Shown here: piece after piece, positions 33,404 to 42,202 of the stretch
How positions within the stretch are numbered: position 1 is the stretch's first letter
Layout: the number at the start of each line of letters is the position of its first letter
Assembly (NCBI RefSeq): GCF_016711335.1
Contig: NZ_JADJTF010000004.1
Coordinates: forward strand, 124,001-188,000
Origin: Thiofilum sp.
GTDB lineage: Bacteria; Pseudomonadota; Gammaproteobacteria; Thiotrichales; Thiotrichaceae
Reading direction: 5' to 3'
DNA length: 64,000 nt
Notes under the pieces: generated by a model
What the model saw: the letters and a program-made list of their open reading frames with translations, nothing else
The model's database searches: none
What the model was told of the DNA's origin: nothing
Program-made: the position numbers and the translations under genes

Positions 33404-34573
33404 ATGCAACCAGCTACACAAACCTATACTCGTCTGCATTTTGATGATTACCTCACAGGAGGCGCTCATAAACTCGCTTATTTAGATTGGGGACTATTAC
33501 GCGGGGATTTAGCGCCATTGATTGCTCACCATTACAACAAACCCAAGGCTTTAAAGCCTAAACGCCAACTCACTAAGCCCTATCACGACCCACAGTTATT
33601 ACAAAGCTATAACACACTCTGTCAGCAGCTCATTAATAAATCGGTCATTGCTTTAGAGTTTCCGGGGGGCTTTTACCGTAGCACTTTGCGGTTGTTATTA
33701 GATGATGGTAATAGTGTGATCGCCACGCGGCGCTTGGATGCAAGCCGTTCGCGTTATGAAGCGTTAGTATTGCAACGTCTTGCGCGTCATAGTGCGCCTA
33801 TTCCACAGCTCTATGCTTACAATGGTGTAGTGATGCTGCAAGAGGATTTAGTCGGGCAACGTTTATCCGATGTGCTCTTTAATGCCTCAGAAGCGGAATA
33901 TCTACAATGGATAGATGCAGCTTTAAATGCGCTCAACCAAGTGCATCTATACGCTGATTACGAACAATTGCATGCGAGTACGCCGATTATTGGGTGCGAA
34001 CATGAGTGGCTGATTAGCTTAATTGATCGCACTGCGGTACTAGGTCATTACTTTAATCTACCTTGCCCCACCGTACCGGTACAGGCGCTATATCATCAAT
34101 TGCAATTATTGCATCCGCGTTTTGTCAAATGGGATGCGCGTCCGGGCAATGCTATCTTACACAATGGTCAGGTGAGTTGGTTTGATTGGGAGCATTGCGG
34201 TGCACGTATGCCTTGCGATGATATGGTGTGGTTATTGTGTGATGAAACCGTACCCGATTACCCCGAAGCAGAAAATTGCCTAATCGATACATGGCTAGAT
34301 AATTTTGCCGGAAATGTGCCTAATCAAATTGCTTATGAATATCTAAGAGCTTTTGGGGTACATCATAGCTGTGTACGTTTAACCCGCATTTTGGATGATA
34401 AAGGTGGGCAAAGCTGGGCCGAGTATGAAGAGCGCTTAGGCTTAAAGCAGGGCAGGTTAGCACGGATGGCTAAGCGCTTGTGTGTTCGCGCTGCACGCTG
34501 GGCTGAACAAAATCCACTGACTAAACCCTTGCAATCATGGCTATTAGAGCTAGCTGATTTAGTGGATAAGTAG
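33404..34573 (+). CDS. APH-fold (aminoglycoside phosphotransferase-like) kinase
   Basis: The 389-residue protein has a kinase-like C-terminal half. FVKWDARPGNAILHNGQVSWFDWEHCG corresponds to the catalytic loop (Asp and Asn) and the metal-binding Asp segment of APH/choline-kinase proteins. The N-terminal half contains a possible nucleotide-lobe strand (SVIATRRLDASRSRYEALVLQRLARH) and a hinge VVMLQEDLVGQRLSDVL. The usual His before the catalytic Asp is replaced by Lys (KWD). The substrate is unknown; it is not evidence for antibiotic resistance. It stands alone. Confidence 0.65.
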   Translation: MQPATQTYTRLHFDDYLTGGAHKLAYLDWGLLRGDLAPLIAHHYNKPKALKPKRQLTKPYHDPQLLQSYNTLCQQLINKSVIALEFPGGFYRSTLRLLLDDGNSVIATRRLDASRSRYEALVLQRLARHSAPIPQLYAYNGVVMLQEDLVGQRLSDVLFNASEAEYLQWIDAALNALNQVHLYADYEQLHASTPIIGCEHEWLISLIDRTAVLGHYFNLPCPTVPVQALYHQLQLLHPRFVKWDARPGNAILHNGQVSWFDWEHCGARMPCDDMVWLLCDETVPDYPEAENCLIDTWLDNFAGNVPNQIAYEYLRAFGVHHSCVRLTRILDDKGGQSWAEYEERLGLKQGRLARMAKRLCVRAARWAEQNPLTKPLQSWLLELADLVDK

Positions 34574-34672
34574 TACCGTGCAGGTATTAATAAAGCACTA
34601 ATTAAGTGGTTTTAAAATACTTTTACAGTGGTAAAACATTCCTAACGTGGTTTGGTTAATTCAGCAAATTAG

Positions 34673-36136
34673 CTATTTATGCCAGATTGAACTTAATTCA
34701 CCTATGCTCCCTACGCTCAAATAAACCTGTTCATCAGATACCACTGTGCAATGGGTTAGAGGTGCAGAGCTAAACCATAAGGCAGTGATAACCGCTAAAC
34801 CTTGCTCAACAAAAATTTCAATAGAATTAGTATCTAAGATCATTTGTAACTGTAGACCCTGAGAAGCAAAAGGTAGAATCGCTACGATGTCTTGCTGGAG
34901 TTGCATGGGTAGAGCCAAAGTAGTTTGAGAGTGTCTTTTAAGTACAAGTTGTTGGATCTGAGGTTGGTAAATTAATCTAAGCTCATCGCCCACTAGATTG
35001 TATAAACGAAGCTCTAATGCTTGCGGTGTGCTAGGCCAGTCAAATTGATAGTTTAAGCACACTAATGCGGGTAGGGTATGAGTTAAGAGCTGAGAACTTT
35101 GGATAATCTGTGGCCCAATAGTTTCAAAGCTACTGATGAGTTTTTGCAGTGCCGGAATAGGTTGTTGAGTTAAATAAAATTGCTGCTGCTGACGTATTAA
35201 TTTGAGTTGACGAGGAAAGGTTAAAGAGCCGAGCCAAGGTGAGGTCGGTAACTGAAGTGCGTAATGCCAATTATTAAGCCATGCGATACTGATACATGAT
35301 TGATCACTAGGTATGTTAGACCAGCTTTGACCCGCGTAGCAATCGGGTCCCCAATCATTCCAATGCACCTCAGCCAAATTAGCGCACCGAAACTGATAAC
35401 CATCAAAATCACCCACTAAATAAAACGTACCATAACCACCATTAGGTGCTCCCGCTTGTACACCTATTTGCAATACCCAACGCTTTTCAGTTGCTCCCTC
35501 AACCGCCAAATAGACTAAATCAGGCATTTCCAATGCACCAAATGCTTGCCAACTAGGATCAGTAAGTTCCTGTTGTAATTGCCATTGGATTAAATTAGTC
35601 GAGGTATAAAGCCCGATCTGATGACCTTCTGCTAATACCATGACCCAATGGTGCTTAGGCTCAAACCAAAATACTTTAGGATCACGATAATCTGGGCTAT
35701 TCGTTTTAGTAAGCACGGGATTATGTGCATACTCTTGCCAAGTAGCCCCTGCATCAAGGCTATAAGCTAGGCTTTGTACCTGCCCTTGAGCGGAGGCATG
35801 AGTAAATAGGGCAACTATGGCCGGATGGTCACTTTCAGGTGATTGAAAACCTGCACTATTCGTATGATCCACTACCGCAGAGCCAGAAAAGACTAGCCCT
35901 AAAGTGGGGTGAGGATAAAGCGCTAATGCCTGATGTTCCCAATGGAGTAAATCTTGGCTAGTGGCATGTCCCCAATGTAAGGCTCCGCGCCCTTGATCAG
36001 GCTTATATTGGTAAAATAAATGGTAAATGCCTTGATACCATACTAAGCCATTAGGATCATTCATCCAGTCACTCGGTACAGAAAAATGCAATTGAGGGCG
36101 ATAAGGCTCGCCATACCGAGTGATTGGCTCAGTCAT
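34673..36136 (-). CDS. Glycoside hydrolase family 32 beta-fructosidase
   Basis: GH32 enzymes release fructose from sucrose, raffinose or fructans. The nucleophile motif WMNDPNGL, the RDPKVFW motif and EMPDLVYL (acid/base Glu in the slot usually written ECPD) are all present, and the 487-residue length is normal. No signal peptide is seen, so it works in the cytoplasm on imported sugar. The ATG at 36136 with GAGGATAA before it is preferred to a TTG at 36154. It is the last gene of a string perm-perm-SBP-GH4-lacI-GH32, which points to a substrate containing both galactose and fructose. Confidence 0.9.
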   Translation of the reverse strand: MTEPITRYGEPYRPQLHFSVPSDWMNDPNGLVWYQGIYHLFYQYKPDQGRGALHWGHATSQDLLHWEHQALALYPHPTLGLVFSGSAVVDHTNSAGFQSPESDHPAIVALFTHASAQGQVQSLAYSLDAGATWQEYAHNPVLTKTNSPDYRDPKVFWFEPKHHWVMVLAEGHQIGLYTSTNLIQWQLQQELTDPSWQAFGALEMPDLVYLAVEGATEKRWVLQIGVQAGAPNGGYGTFYLVGDFDGYQFRCANLAEVHWNDWGPDCYAGQSWSNIPSDQSCISIAWLNNWHYALQLPTSPWLGSLTFPRQLKLIRQQQQFYLTQQPIPALQKLISSFETIGPQIIQSSQLLTHTLPALVCLNYQFDWPSTPQALELRLYNLVGDELRLIYQPQIQQLVLKRHSQTTLALPMQLQQDIVAILPFASQGLQLQMILDTNSIEIFVEQGLAVITALWFSSAPLTHCTVVSDEQVYLSVGSIGELSSIWHK

Positions 36137-36157
36137 CGTCGAAGTTATCCTCAAAGC

Positions 36158-37231
36158 TTAAGACTTTAAAAGGGATGCACCACAGGAAGCACGCACAATT
36201 AGCTCAAATGGCTCGCAATAATGTTTACGTTCTAAGCGTTTTTTACCAGTGAGCTGTTCATTTAAGAGCATCATCGCTAGCTGACCATGTTTAGCAGGAT
36301 CTGAGCGAATAGTCGTTAAGGGGGGATTAGCAAAAGCGGCTAGGGGAATATCATCATAACCCACTAAGGCAATATCATCGGGAATACGCAACTTAGCTTC
36401 ACGCAGTGCTTTCATAGCACCAAAGGCTAGGGTGTCATTACCAGCAAAAAGTGCGGTAAAGGGAATTTGACGCTGGAGAATTTGCTGCATGGCTTTATAA
36501 CCACTGTCAGCGCTTAGATCACCATAGGCGACTAATTCAGCTAATGGCTCAATGCCCTGAGCCGTTAAAGTATCACGCCATCCACGATAACGATTATTCG
36601 CGGCTAAAAACTCACTGGAAGCAAAACCAATATGAGCAATACGCTTATGCCCTAAGGAGATCAAGTGCTGCATCGCTACACACGCTGCTGCATAAGTATC
36701 ATTGCCTAAGGTAACATAAGCCTCTAATTCCGGTTCCCCTGTGCCTAATACTACTAAGGGAATATTAGCATCGGCTAATAGCATTAAATGCTGATGTTCT
36801 TCATGACGCGGATTACATACGATCAAGCCATCAATATGCCGCCCCTTGATTAAGTTGACAAAGCTCCCCGGCTCACGTCCCTCATCTTCGGTGGATTCAA
36901 TTAAGAGTTTTAACCCTAAGCGGTGACAAGCCTCATTAACACTCGCCACCAACTGCGCCAAAAATACATCAACATATAAATGACTGAGCTTAGGTATGAC
37001 TAATCCAATCGTAGCGGTACTGCCTCGCGCTAACATTTGCGCCGCTACATTTGGCGTATAGCCCAAAGCGGCGGCAGCATTCAGTACTTTTTGGCGTGTT
37101 GCCTCACTAATCGCCATACCTTCACGATTATTTAAGACAAATGACACTGTAGTACGAGAGACTCCCGCTAATTTAGCTACATCGCTACTGGTAGCGGCTT
37201 GAGTAACGGTTGGATTAGGTATTACATTCAT
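36158..37231 (-). CDS. LacI-family transcriptional regulator
   Basis: The N-terminal helix-turn-helix TSSDVAKLAGVSRTTVSFVLNNREGMAISEATRQKVLNAAAALGYTPN is followed by a periplasmic-binding-protein-like effector domain (TIGLVIPKLSHLYVDVFLAQLV, DGLIVCNPRHEE, ALFAGNDTLAFGAMKALREAKLRIPDDIALVGYDDIPLAAFANPPLTTI). It is 357 residues, slightly long. Its start overlaps the GH4 stop by four bases, so it is part of the operon it likely controls. A palindrome at 41947-41969 before the first gene is a candidate operator. Confidence 0.93.
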   Translation of the reverse strand: MNVIPNPTVTQAATSSDVAKLAGVSRTTVSFVLNNREGMAISEATRQKVLNAAAALGYTPNVAAQMLARGSTATIGLVIPKLSHLYVDVFLAQLVASVNEACHRLGLKLLIESTEDEGREPGSFVNLIKGRHIDGLIVCNPRHEEHQHLMLLADANIPLVVLGTGEPELEAYVTLGNDTYAAACVAMQHLISLGHKRIAHIGFASSEFLAANNRYRGWRDTLTAQGIEPLAELVAYGDLSADSGYKAMQQILQRQIPFTALFAGNDTLAFGAMKALREAKLRIPDDIALVGYDDIPLAAFANPPLTTIRSDPAKHGQLAMMLLNEQLTGKKRLERKHYCEPFELIVRASCGASLLKS

Positions 37232-38625
37232 TGTAGGAAAGGGGGTAAATAATCACGATGCGCTAATAATAACTCATCCACCATAGCACGTATCTGTTGC
37301 AGATCCAAAACAGCCGCAGTATGAGGATCGAGCATCGCTGCATGATATACATGCTCACGATTTTCAGTGGCTAGCGCCTCTACTACTAATTCCTGCACAC
37401 TGATATTAGTACGCATCAATGCAGCTAATTGCACAGGCAAATTGCCCACACGAGTGGGTTGTACCCCATTACGATCAACTAAACAGGCGACTTCAACTGC
37501 ACACCCTTGGGGTAAATTATCAATCAGATGCTGGTTCAAGACATTGCCATGAATGACGCGTGGCTGCCCTGTGACCATTGAATGAATGATTGAGCTACCA
37601 AACTCCACTGAACGTCTGACCTCATGTAAGCCATCTAACATATGGGTTGCATTAGTAATTTCACGTTTCATCACATGAATATTGGCTGCTTGTAGTTCGG
37701 CTAATAAGGTGGCGGATTGCTGTGAATTAGGCTGCTTAAGCTCTTTTTCAATATAAGGCCACGCATGTTCAAATACTTGACAGCGCCCTAAATATTCATC
37801 GAGTGGAATATTATATTTTTTGAGTAAATCCTCGCGCCCTTGCTTAATAAACCAAGGCACATATTCACTAAAATGCTCGCTCGATTCGGTAGCAAAGTAA
37901 CCCAATTGATGCATCATTTCATAACGTACTCTATTCCAGTCAGGCATAGTGCCATTGTGGTAGATGTCTTTTAAGCGTGGATAGAGATCTTGACCTTCGT
38001 GCTCAAACTTGAGGAAAAATGCCATATGATTAATGCCAGCACATTCAAAGACAATTTCGTCCTCTGGAATACCTAGATCAGTGGCTAATTCATGACGAGT
38101 ATGTTGCACGCTATGACAAAGACCAACGGTAGGAACCCGCTTGGCAGCTTTATTTAAGGCCCATGTAATCATCGCCATAGGATTGACGTAATTGAGATGA
38201 AGGGCATTAGGAGCACATAGCTCATCCATATCCTGCTGCATCGCTTGCATGACCGGAATAGTGCGCAAAGCCCGCATAATACCGCCAATACCTAAGGTAT
38301 CGCCAATCGTTTGCTCTAAGCCATAGCGTTTAGGAATTTCAAAATCACGTATAGTCCCCGGACGATACCCGCCCACTTGAATGGTATTAATGACAAACTG
38401 TGCACCCTCTATAGCAGCGCGTCGATGGGTGGTTGCCGTGATGGTAGGTTGTGCCTGTACTGCTTCTGCCACACGCTTTGCCACCATAGTTGAGAGCTGC
38501 AAACGGTGCTCATCTATATCATGTAGGGCGATTTCAGCCTGAGCGAGTTCTGGAAATGATAAAATATCGCCCAATAAATTGCGGGTAAACACCGTACTAC
38601 CCGCACCTATTAAAGTAATTTTCAC
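37228..38625 (-). CDS. melA: Alpha-galactosidase, glycoside hydrolase family 4
   Basis: GH4 enzymes use NAD and a divalent metal to open alpha-galactosides such as melibiose or raffinose. The Rossmann start MKITLIGAGSTVFTRNLLGDIL, VINTIQVGGYRPGTIRDFEIPKRYGLEQTIGDTLG, the metal-site cysteine GLCHSVQ and CAGINHMAFFL match MelA over the full 465 residues. It follows the binding-protein gene after a 114-base gap holding a strong hairpin. Its stop overlaps the lacI start. Confidence 0.93.
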   Translation of the reverse strand: MKITLIGAGSTVFTRNLLGDILSFPELAQAEIALHDIDEHRLQLSTMVAKRVAEAVQAQPTITATTHRRAAIEGAQFVINTIQVGGYRPGTIRDFEIPKRYGLEQTIGDTLGIGGIMRALRTIPVMQAMQQDMDELCAPNALHLNYVNPMAMITWALNKAAKRVPTVGLCHSVQHTRHELATDLGIPEDEIVFECAGINHMAFFLKFEHEGQDLYPRLKDIYHNGTMPDWNRVRYEMMHQLGYFATESSEHFSEYVPWFIKQGREDLLKKYNIPLDEYLGRCQVFEHAWPYIEKELKQPNSQQSATLLAELQAANIHVMKREITNATHMLDGLHEVRRSVEFGSSIIHSMVTGQPRVIHGNVLNQHLIDNLPQGCAVEVACLVDRNGVQPTRVGNLPVQLAALMRTNISVQELVVEALATENREHVYHAAMLDPHTAAVLDLQQIRAMVDELLLAHRDYLPPFLQ

Positions 38626-38682
38626 AGTGGTCTAATCCTTTTGCTAATGATTAGCATAACTCGCCATCGTTTTTTAGAGAGT

Positions 38683-38720
38683 ATTAGCGGCGCACAATAA
38701 TGAGCTTGTGCGCCACTAAT
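38683..38720 (-). terminator. Intercistronic hairpin between binding protein and alpha-galactosidase genes
   Basis: The inner arms GGCGCACAA and TTGTGCGCC (8-base loop) extend, past one mismatch, to ATTAG and CTAAT. It lies 20 bases beyond the binding-protein stop and before the GH4 gene. No T-run follows, so partial termination or mRNA protection is more likely than full termination. Confidence 0.6.
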
Positions 38721-38739
38721 CATAATGATTAATCGCTCA

Positions 38740-40041
38740 TTACTGACCTAGAGCATTGATTTTGGCATTAGCTTCTTTTAGCGCTGTTGCGGCATCCACT
38801 TTGCCAATAAAAATAGATTCTAATGAGGTTTTCATCAGGTCATCTACTTGTGAGCCATTATCAGCAATCGGGGCTAAGAAAGTTTTTTCCTTAGACATAG
38901 TAATGAAAGCGGAGGAGTCAATACCTCCGGCTTTGTGAGCTTCCATCGCTTTTTCAGCCATGCCTTTAATGGCTGGGAATACTACTCCTTTAGCCGCGAC
39001 TGTAGCTTGACACTCAGCAGAGCCTAGGTATTTTACCCACTTCCATGCTTCTTCTTGCACTTTAGAGCCAACCCAAATGGAGTCCGCTAGACCATTAAAC
39101 ATGGTAGCCCTTTGACCATTCGGGCCTTTAGGTAAGGGAACCCATGCAGTAGGAAATTTAGCATTATCTTTAAAATAACTAATCATCCATGAGCCTTGAG
39201 GTACCATCGCTGCTTTGCCCCCTACAAACATAGCATCAGGACCTAATGATTTAGTTTGTTCATAAGGAGCAGATACCCCTTTATCCGGTAAACCCGCTAA
39301 ATAACTAATAGTTTCAACCAGTTTAGGATCATCGTAATAATATTTATTGTCCCAAACCTTATCGTGAAACTTAAAGCCATTAGAAACCGCTAGATAGCTC
39401 CACTCGGTTTGACCCATCATGCCACCACCGCCCGGAGTCTGGAAACCATAGACTTTAACTTTGGATTTATCAAACTTGTCACTGCTAGCATTATTGCCAG
39501 CCTCATCTAAAGTGAGCTTACGAATGGTTTGCTCAAAAGAGCCACCATCTTTAGGATTCCACTCCATAGTTTGTAATTCTTCTAGGCTAACGCCTGCTTG
39601 TTTTGCAATGTCCATATTGACAATAAATGCAATTGTATCCCAGTCTTTGGGTAGACCATATTGCTTACCGTCTCGTCCCCATACTTCATACAGTCCAGCC
39701 TCATATTGATCACTGGCGACCTGATCACGAGCAATGAGCGGTGCTAGATCAACCAGTTGTTCACTTTTGGCAAATTCAGGGTATTTAGCTAAGTGATTAG
39801 TAAACACATCGGGTGCAGTGCCTGATACAAACCCTGTTGAAATCGCAGTCCAATAATCGTTCCATCCTGCCTGAGTGATTTTAATGCTAATGTCGGGATT
39901 TTTAGCTTGAAAATCAGTAGCGCACTGTTGATAAGCAGGTAATTGATTAGAGTCCCATAACATATATTTGACCTCAGCGGCCTGTACCCATTGGCAACTA
40001 GCTAATGCTAAGGTAGTAGTGATTAAGTATTTGAGTTTCAT
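38740..40041 (-). CDS. ABC sugar-binding protein (galactoside importer 2)
   Basis: This is an extracellular solute-binding protein of family 1. The signal peptide MKLKYLITTTLALASCQWVQA is followed by AEVKYMLWDSNQLPAYQQCATDFQAKNPDISIKI, the usual first strand-helix. GTAPDVFTNH, YGLPKDWDTIAFIVN and FVGGKAAMVPQGSWMISYF are typical later motifs. The ATG at 40041 with GGAGGAG is chosen over 40074. It is encoded after its two permeases and before GH4, so the ligand is probably an alpha-galactoside. Confidence 0.92.
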   Translation of the reverse strand: MKLKYLITTTLALASCQWVQAAEVKYMLWDSNQLPAYQQCATDFQAKNPDISIKITQAGWNDYWTAISTGFVSGTAPDVFTNHLAKYPEFAKSEQLVDLAPLIARDQVASDQYEAGLYEVWGRDGKQYGLPKDWDTIAFIVNMDIAKQAGVSLEELQTMEWNPKDGGSFEQTIRKLTLDEAGNNASSDKFDKSKVKVYGFQTPGGGGMMGQTEWSYLAVSNGFKFHDKVWDNKYYYDDPKLVETISYLAGLPDKGVSAPYEQTKSLGPDAMFVGGKAAMVPQGSWMISYFKDNAKFPTAWVPLPKGPNGQRATMFNGLADSIWVGSKVQEEAWKWVKYLGSAECQATVAAKGVVFPAIKGMAEKAMEAHKAGGIDSSAFITMSKEKTFLAPIADNGSQVDDLMKTSLESIFIGKVDAATALKEANAKINALGQ

Positions 40042-40106
40042 CAGTATCTCCTCCAGAGTAGAAATGCGGTGCAAACAAGTGTGTCAAAACATCAATAGCA
40101 ATGAAT

Positions 40107-40994
40107 TTACTTACTCCCACTAAATTGAATCGATTCCACGACATTGCGGCCAAAGACAACGAGCAGACCAATAGTGGGTAAAACAGAAATAGCGGTAGCA
40201 GCCATTAAACCCGTCCAATCAGGTTGCCCCTGAGGGGTTTGGGATTTAAAGCCTTGTAAGGCAACAGTGAGTACTTGGTGGGATTCATCTTTGGCGACTA
40301 AATAAGGCCATAAAAACTCATTCCACATATTAATCCCAATCAAAGTAGCAATGGTGATGAGCGGAGTAATGCTCAGAGGTATAGCGATACGATAGAAAAT
40401 ATAGAAATGGGATGCGCCCTCAATATAAGCGGCTTCCTCTAGTTCTTTGGGCAGAGCTAGAAAAAATTGGCGCAAAAAGAACACTGAAAACCCCTGCATA
40501 AGACAAAAGGGTGCGACCATGCCCATCGTAGTATTGAGCCATCCTAGGTCACGAATCAGAATAAAATTGGGAATAAAAGTAACAACCCCCGGAATCATCA
40601 TTGAGGCTACAAATAAACCAAAAATAAGCGTATTCCCCGGAAATCTTAAACGTGCAAACGCATAAGCGGCTGCGGCTGCGCTCATAGTTTGCATCACGAC
40701 AATAATGCCAGTGAAAATAACGGAGTTAAGCATCGCTAGAGAAAAGTTAACTTTAGCGCCAGAGCCACCCGCTTTTAAGCTTTCTTCGGTGCTTAATAGC
40801 CCTAATACGCGTTCAAAATTAATGAGGGTGGGATTAGTTGGCCACCATGCAGTAGAGTGATGAAATACCTCACTGCTAGGCATTAATGCGGTTTTGAGCA
40901 TGACCCAGAGCGGTGTGACGGTAACTATTAAAATTACTGCCAAAATTAACCAGCAAATGATACGAAACCAATTTAAGCGTTCAAATACACTCAT
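40107..40994 (-). CDS. ABC sugar permease (MalG type), importer 2
   Basis: This is a six-helix inner membrane permease of 295 residues. The EAA loop that docks the ATPase is visible as EEAAYIEGASHFYIFYRIAIPLS. The N-terminal membrane segment and large periplasmic loop (HHSTAWWPTNPTLINFERVL) are typical of MalG-type subunits. Its start lies 11 bases after the partner permease stop. No ATPase gene is nearby on this strand. Confidence 0.92.
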   Translation of the reverse strand: MSVFERLNWFRIICWLILAVILIVTVTPLWVMLKTALMPSSEVFHHSTAWWPTNPTLINFERVLGLLSTEESLKAGGSGAKVNFSLAMLNSVIFTGIIVVMQTMSAAAAAYAFARLRFPGNTLIFGLFVASMMIPGVVTFIPNFILIRDLGWLNTTMGMVAPFCLMQGFSVFFLRQFFLALPKELEEAAYIEGASHFYIFYRIAIPLSITPLITIATLIGINMWNEFLWPYLVAKDESHQVLTVALQGFKSQTPQGQPDWTGLMAATAISVLPTIGLLVVFGRNVVESIQFSGSK

Positions 40995-41005
40995 AGGGTT
41001 GTTCC

Positions 41006-41923
41006 TTAGGCTAAATCACTTTCTGAGGCTCGCATTAAGCGCATTTGGATCAGGGTATACAGCACCATCACTAAGCACAGTGCCATAGACATCGCCGAGG
41101 CATAGCCCATTTTGTAAAAGCTAAAGGCATTTTGAATAATGTAATGGACGATCACATTGGTACTGTCATAAGGTCCGCCTGCACTGGTAACAGCAACGGT
41201 ATCGAAAATCTGAAATGATCCCGTCACACTGGTCACTAATACAAATACCATCACTGGGCGTAATAGAGGCAAAGTAATATGCTTAAACATTTGCCATTCA
41301 CTAGCGCCTTCAATAGCCGCCGCTTCGTATAAATAACGTGGAATATTCTGTAAGCCCGCTAAAAATAAAATCGCTACTAGCCCCATATGTCGCCAAATAT
41401 TAATCCCGGCAATAGTGGCTAATGCTTGCGAAGGGCTACCTAAAAAAGCTTGTCGATCAAAACCTAAAGAAGTGATAACTGAATTCACTATGCCTAGTAT
41501 GGGGTCTAGCATCCATAACCAAATCAGCGCGACTAACACATTAGAGAGTAAATAAGGCAATAAAATAACTGAGCGCACTATAATAGAACGTGTTAGCCGA
41601 TCCATAGCTACCGCTAGAAATAAACCGAGTGCTGTTTGTAGAGGAATATTTAACAGTACGTAGTAAAAAGAGAACTTCATACCATTCCAAAAGCGCCCGT
41701 CATTCCACATCTGAATATAATTATCTAAGCCAATAAAACGTGGAGCGCGTAGCATATTCCAATCCGTAAAACTTAACTCAAAAGCACGAATTAATGGTAT
41801 GGCATAAAATAAAGAGAAACCAATTAAGGCAGGCAAAATCAGCGCATAACCCGTAAAGGTTTCAGTACGTCGCTCACGACTAAACGGTTGCCATAAAAAT
41901 GACACAGCAGACAGTGTTTTCAA
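41006..41923 (-). CDS. ABC sugar permease (MalF/UgpA type), importer 2
   Basis: The 305-residue permease has YALILPALIGFSLFYAIPLIRAFELSFTDWN as first membrane helix and the EAA loop YEAAAIEGASEWQMFKHITLPLLRPV. It is the first gene of the operon that runs to GH32. AGAGGA precedes its ATG, and a 23-base palindrome lies just upstream of that site. Confidence 0.92.
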   Translation of the reverse strand: MKTLSAVSFLWQPFSRERRTETFTGYALILPALIGFSLFYAIPLIRAFELSFTDWNMLRAPRFIGLDNYIQMWNDGRFWNGMKFSFYYVLLNIPLQTALGLFLAVAMDRLTRSIIVRSVILLPYLLSNVLVALIWLWMLDPILGIVNSVITSLGFDRQAFLGSPSQALATIAGINIWRHMGLVAILFLAGLQNIPRYLYEAAAIEGASEWQMFKHITLPLLRPVMVFVLVTSVTGSFQIFDTVAVTSAGGPYDSTNVIVHYIIQNAFSFYKMGYASAMSMALCLVMVLYTLIQMRLMRASESDLA

Positions 41924-41946
41924 AGGCGTAGTCCTCTTAGCGTTTT

Positions 41947-41969
41947 AACACGAGTTAGTAACTCGTGTT
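41947..41969. promoter_or_regulatory. Palindrome before the importer 2 operon, candidate LacI operator
   Basis: Perfect 10-base arms AACACGAGTT and AACTCGTGTT around three bases lie 24 bases upstream of the first permease ATG. The position suits repression by the LacI protein of the same operon. The odd-sized centre is unlike the classic even-centred LacI site, so an RNA hairpin is the alternative. The remaining gap to 42202 contains the hairpin at 42115-42159 and AGTACT elements. Confidence 0.5.
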
Positions 41970-42114
41970 AGTTGTAGTGTAAGAGATCACTAAGTCTTTG
42001 TGCAAGTGTTTTATTTAATATTATTAGGCAACTATAAAATCAGTTCGCTTCAGGAAATCTTTAGGGTGAGTAGGAAAGTAGGTGACTGCATACTATAGCC
42101 ACTATAGTAATAGG

Positions 42115-42159
42115 TTCAGTTATATAGTGGTACTTTTACAATACTACCATATAACTGAA
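42115..42159 (-). terminator. Long hairpin after the beta-galactosidase gene
   Basis: The 18-base arms pair at 16 positions (TTCAGTTATAT start, two mismatches) with a 9-base loop. It lies about 45 bases beyond the GH42 stop. It probably ends the upstream galactose-catabolic operon and insulates the importer 2 operon. A smaller CAGTACT/AGTACTG hairpin lies between it and the stop. Confidence 0.55.
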
Positions 42160-42202
42160 ATTATAGTTTATCAGTACTGTTAAAGTACTGAATTGATAAA
42201 GC

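Noticed and set aside
33404..34573. Aminoglycoside resistance kinase
   Set aside because: Only the general APH fold is visible, the usual catalytic-loop His is Lys, and no resistance context exists.
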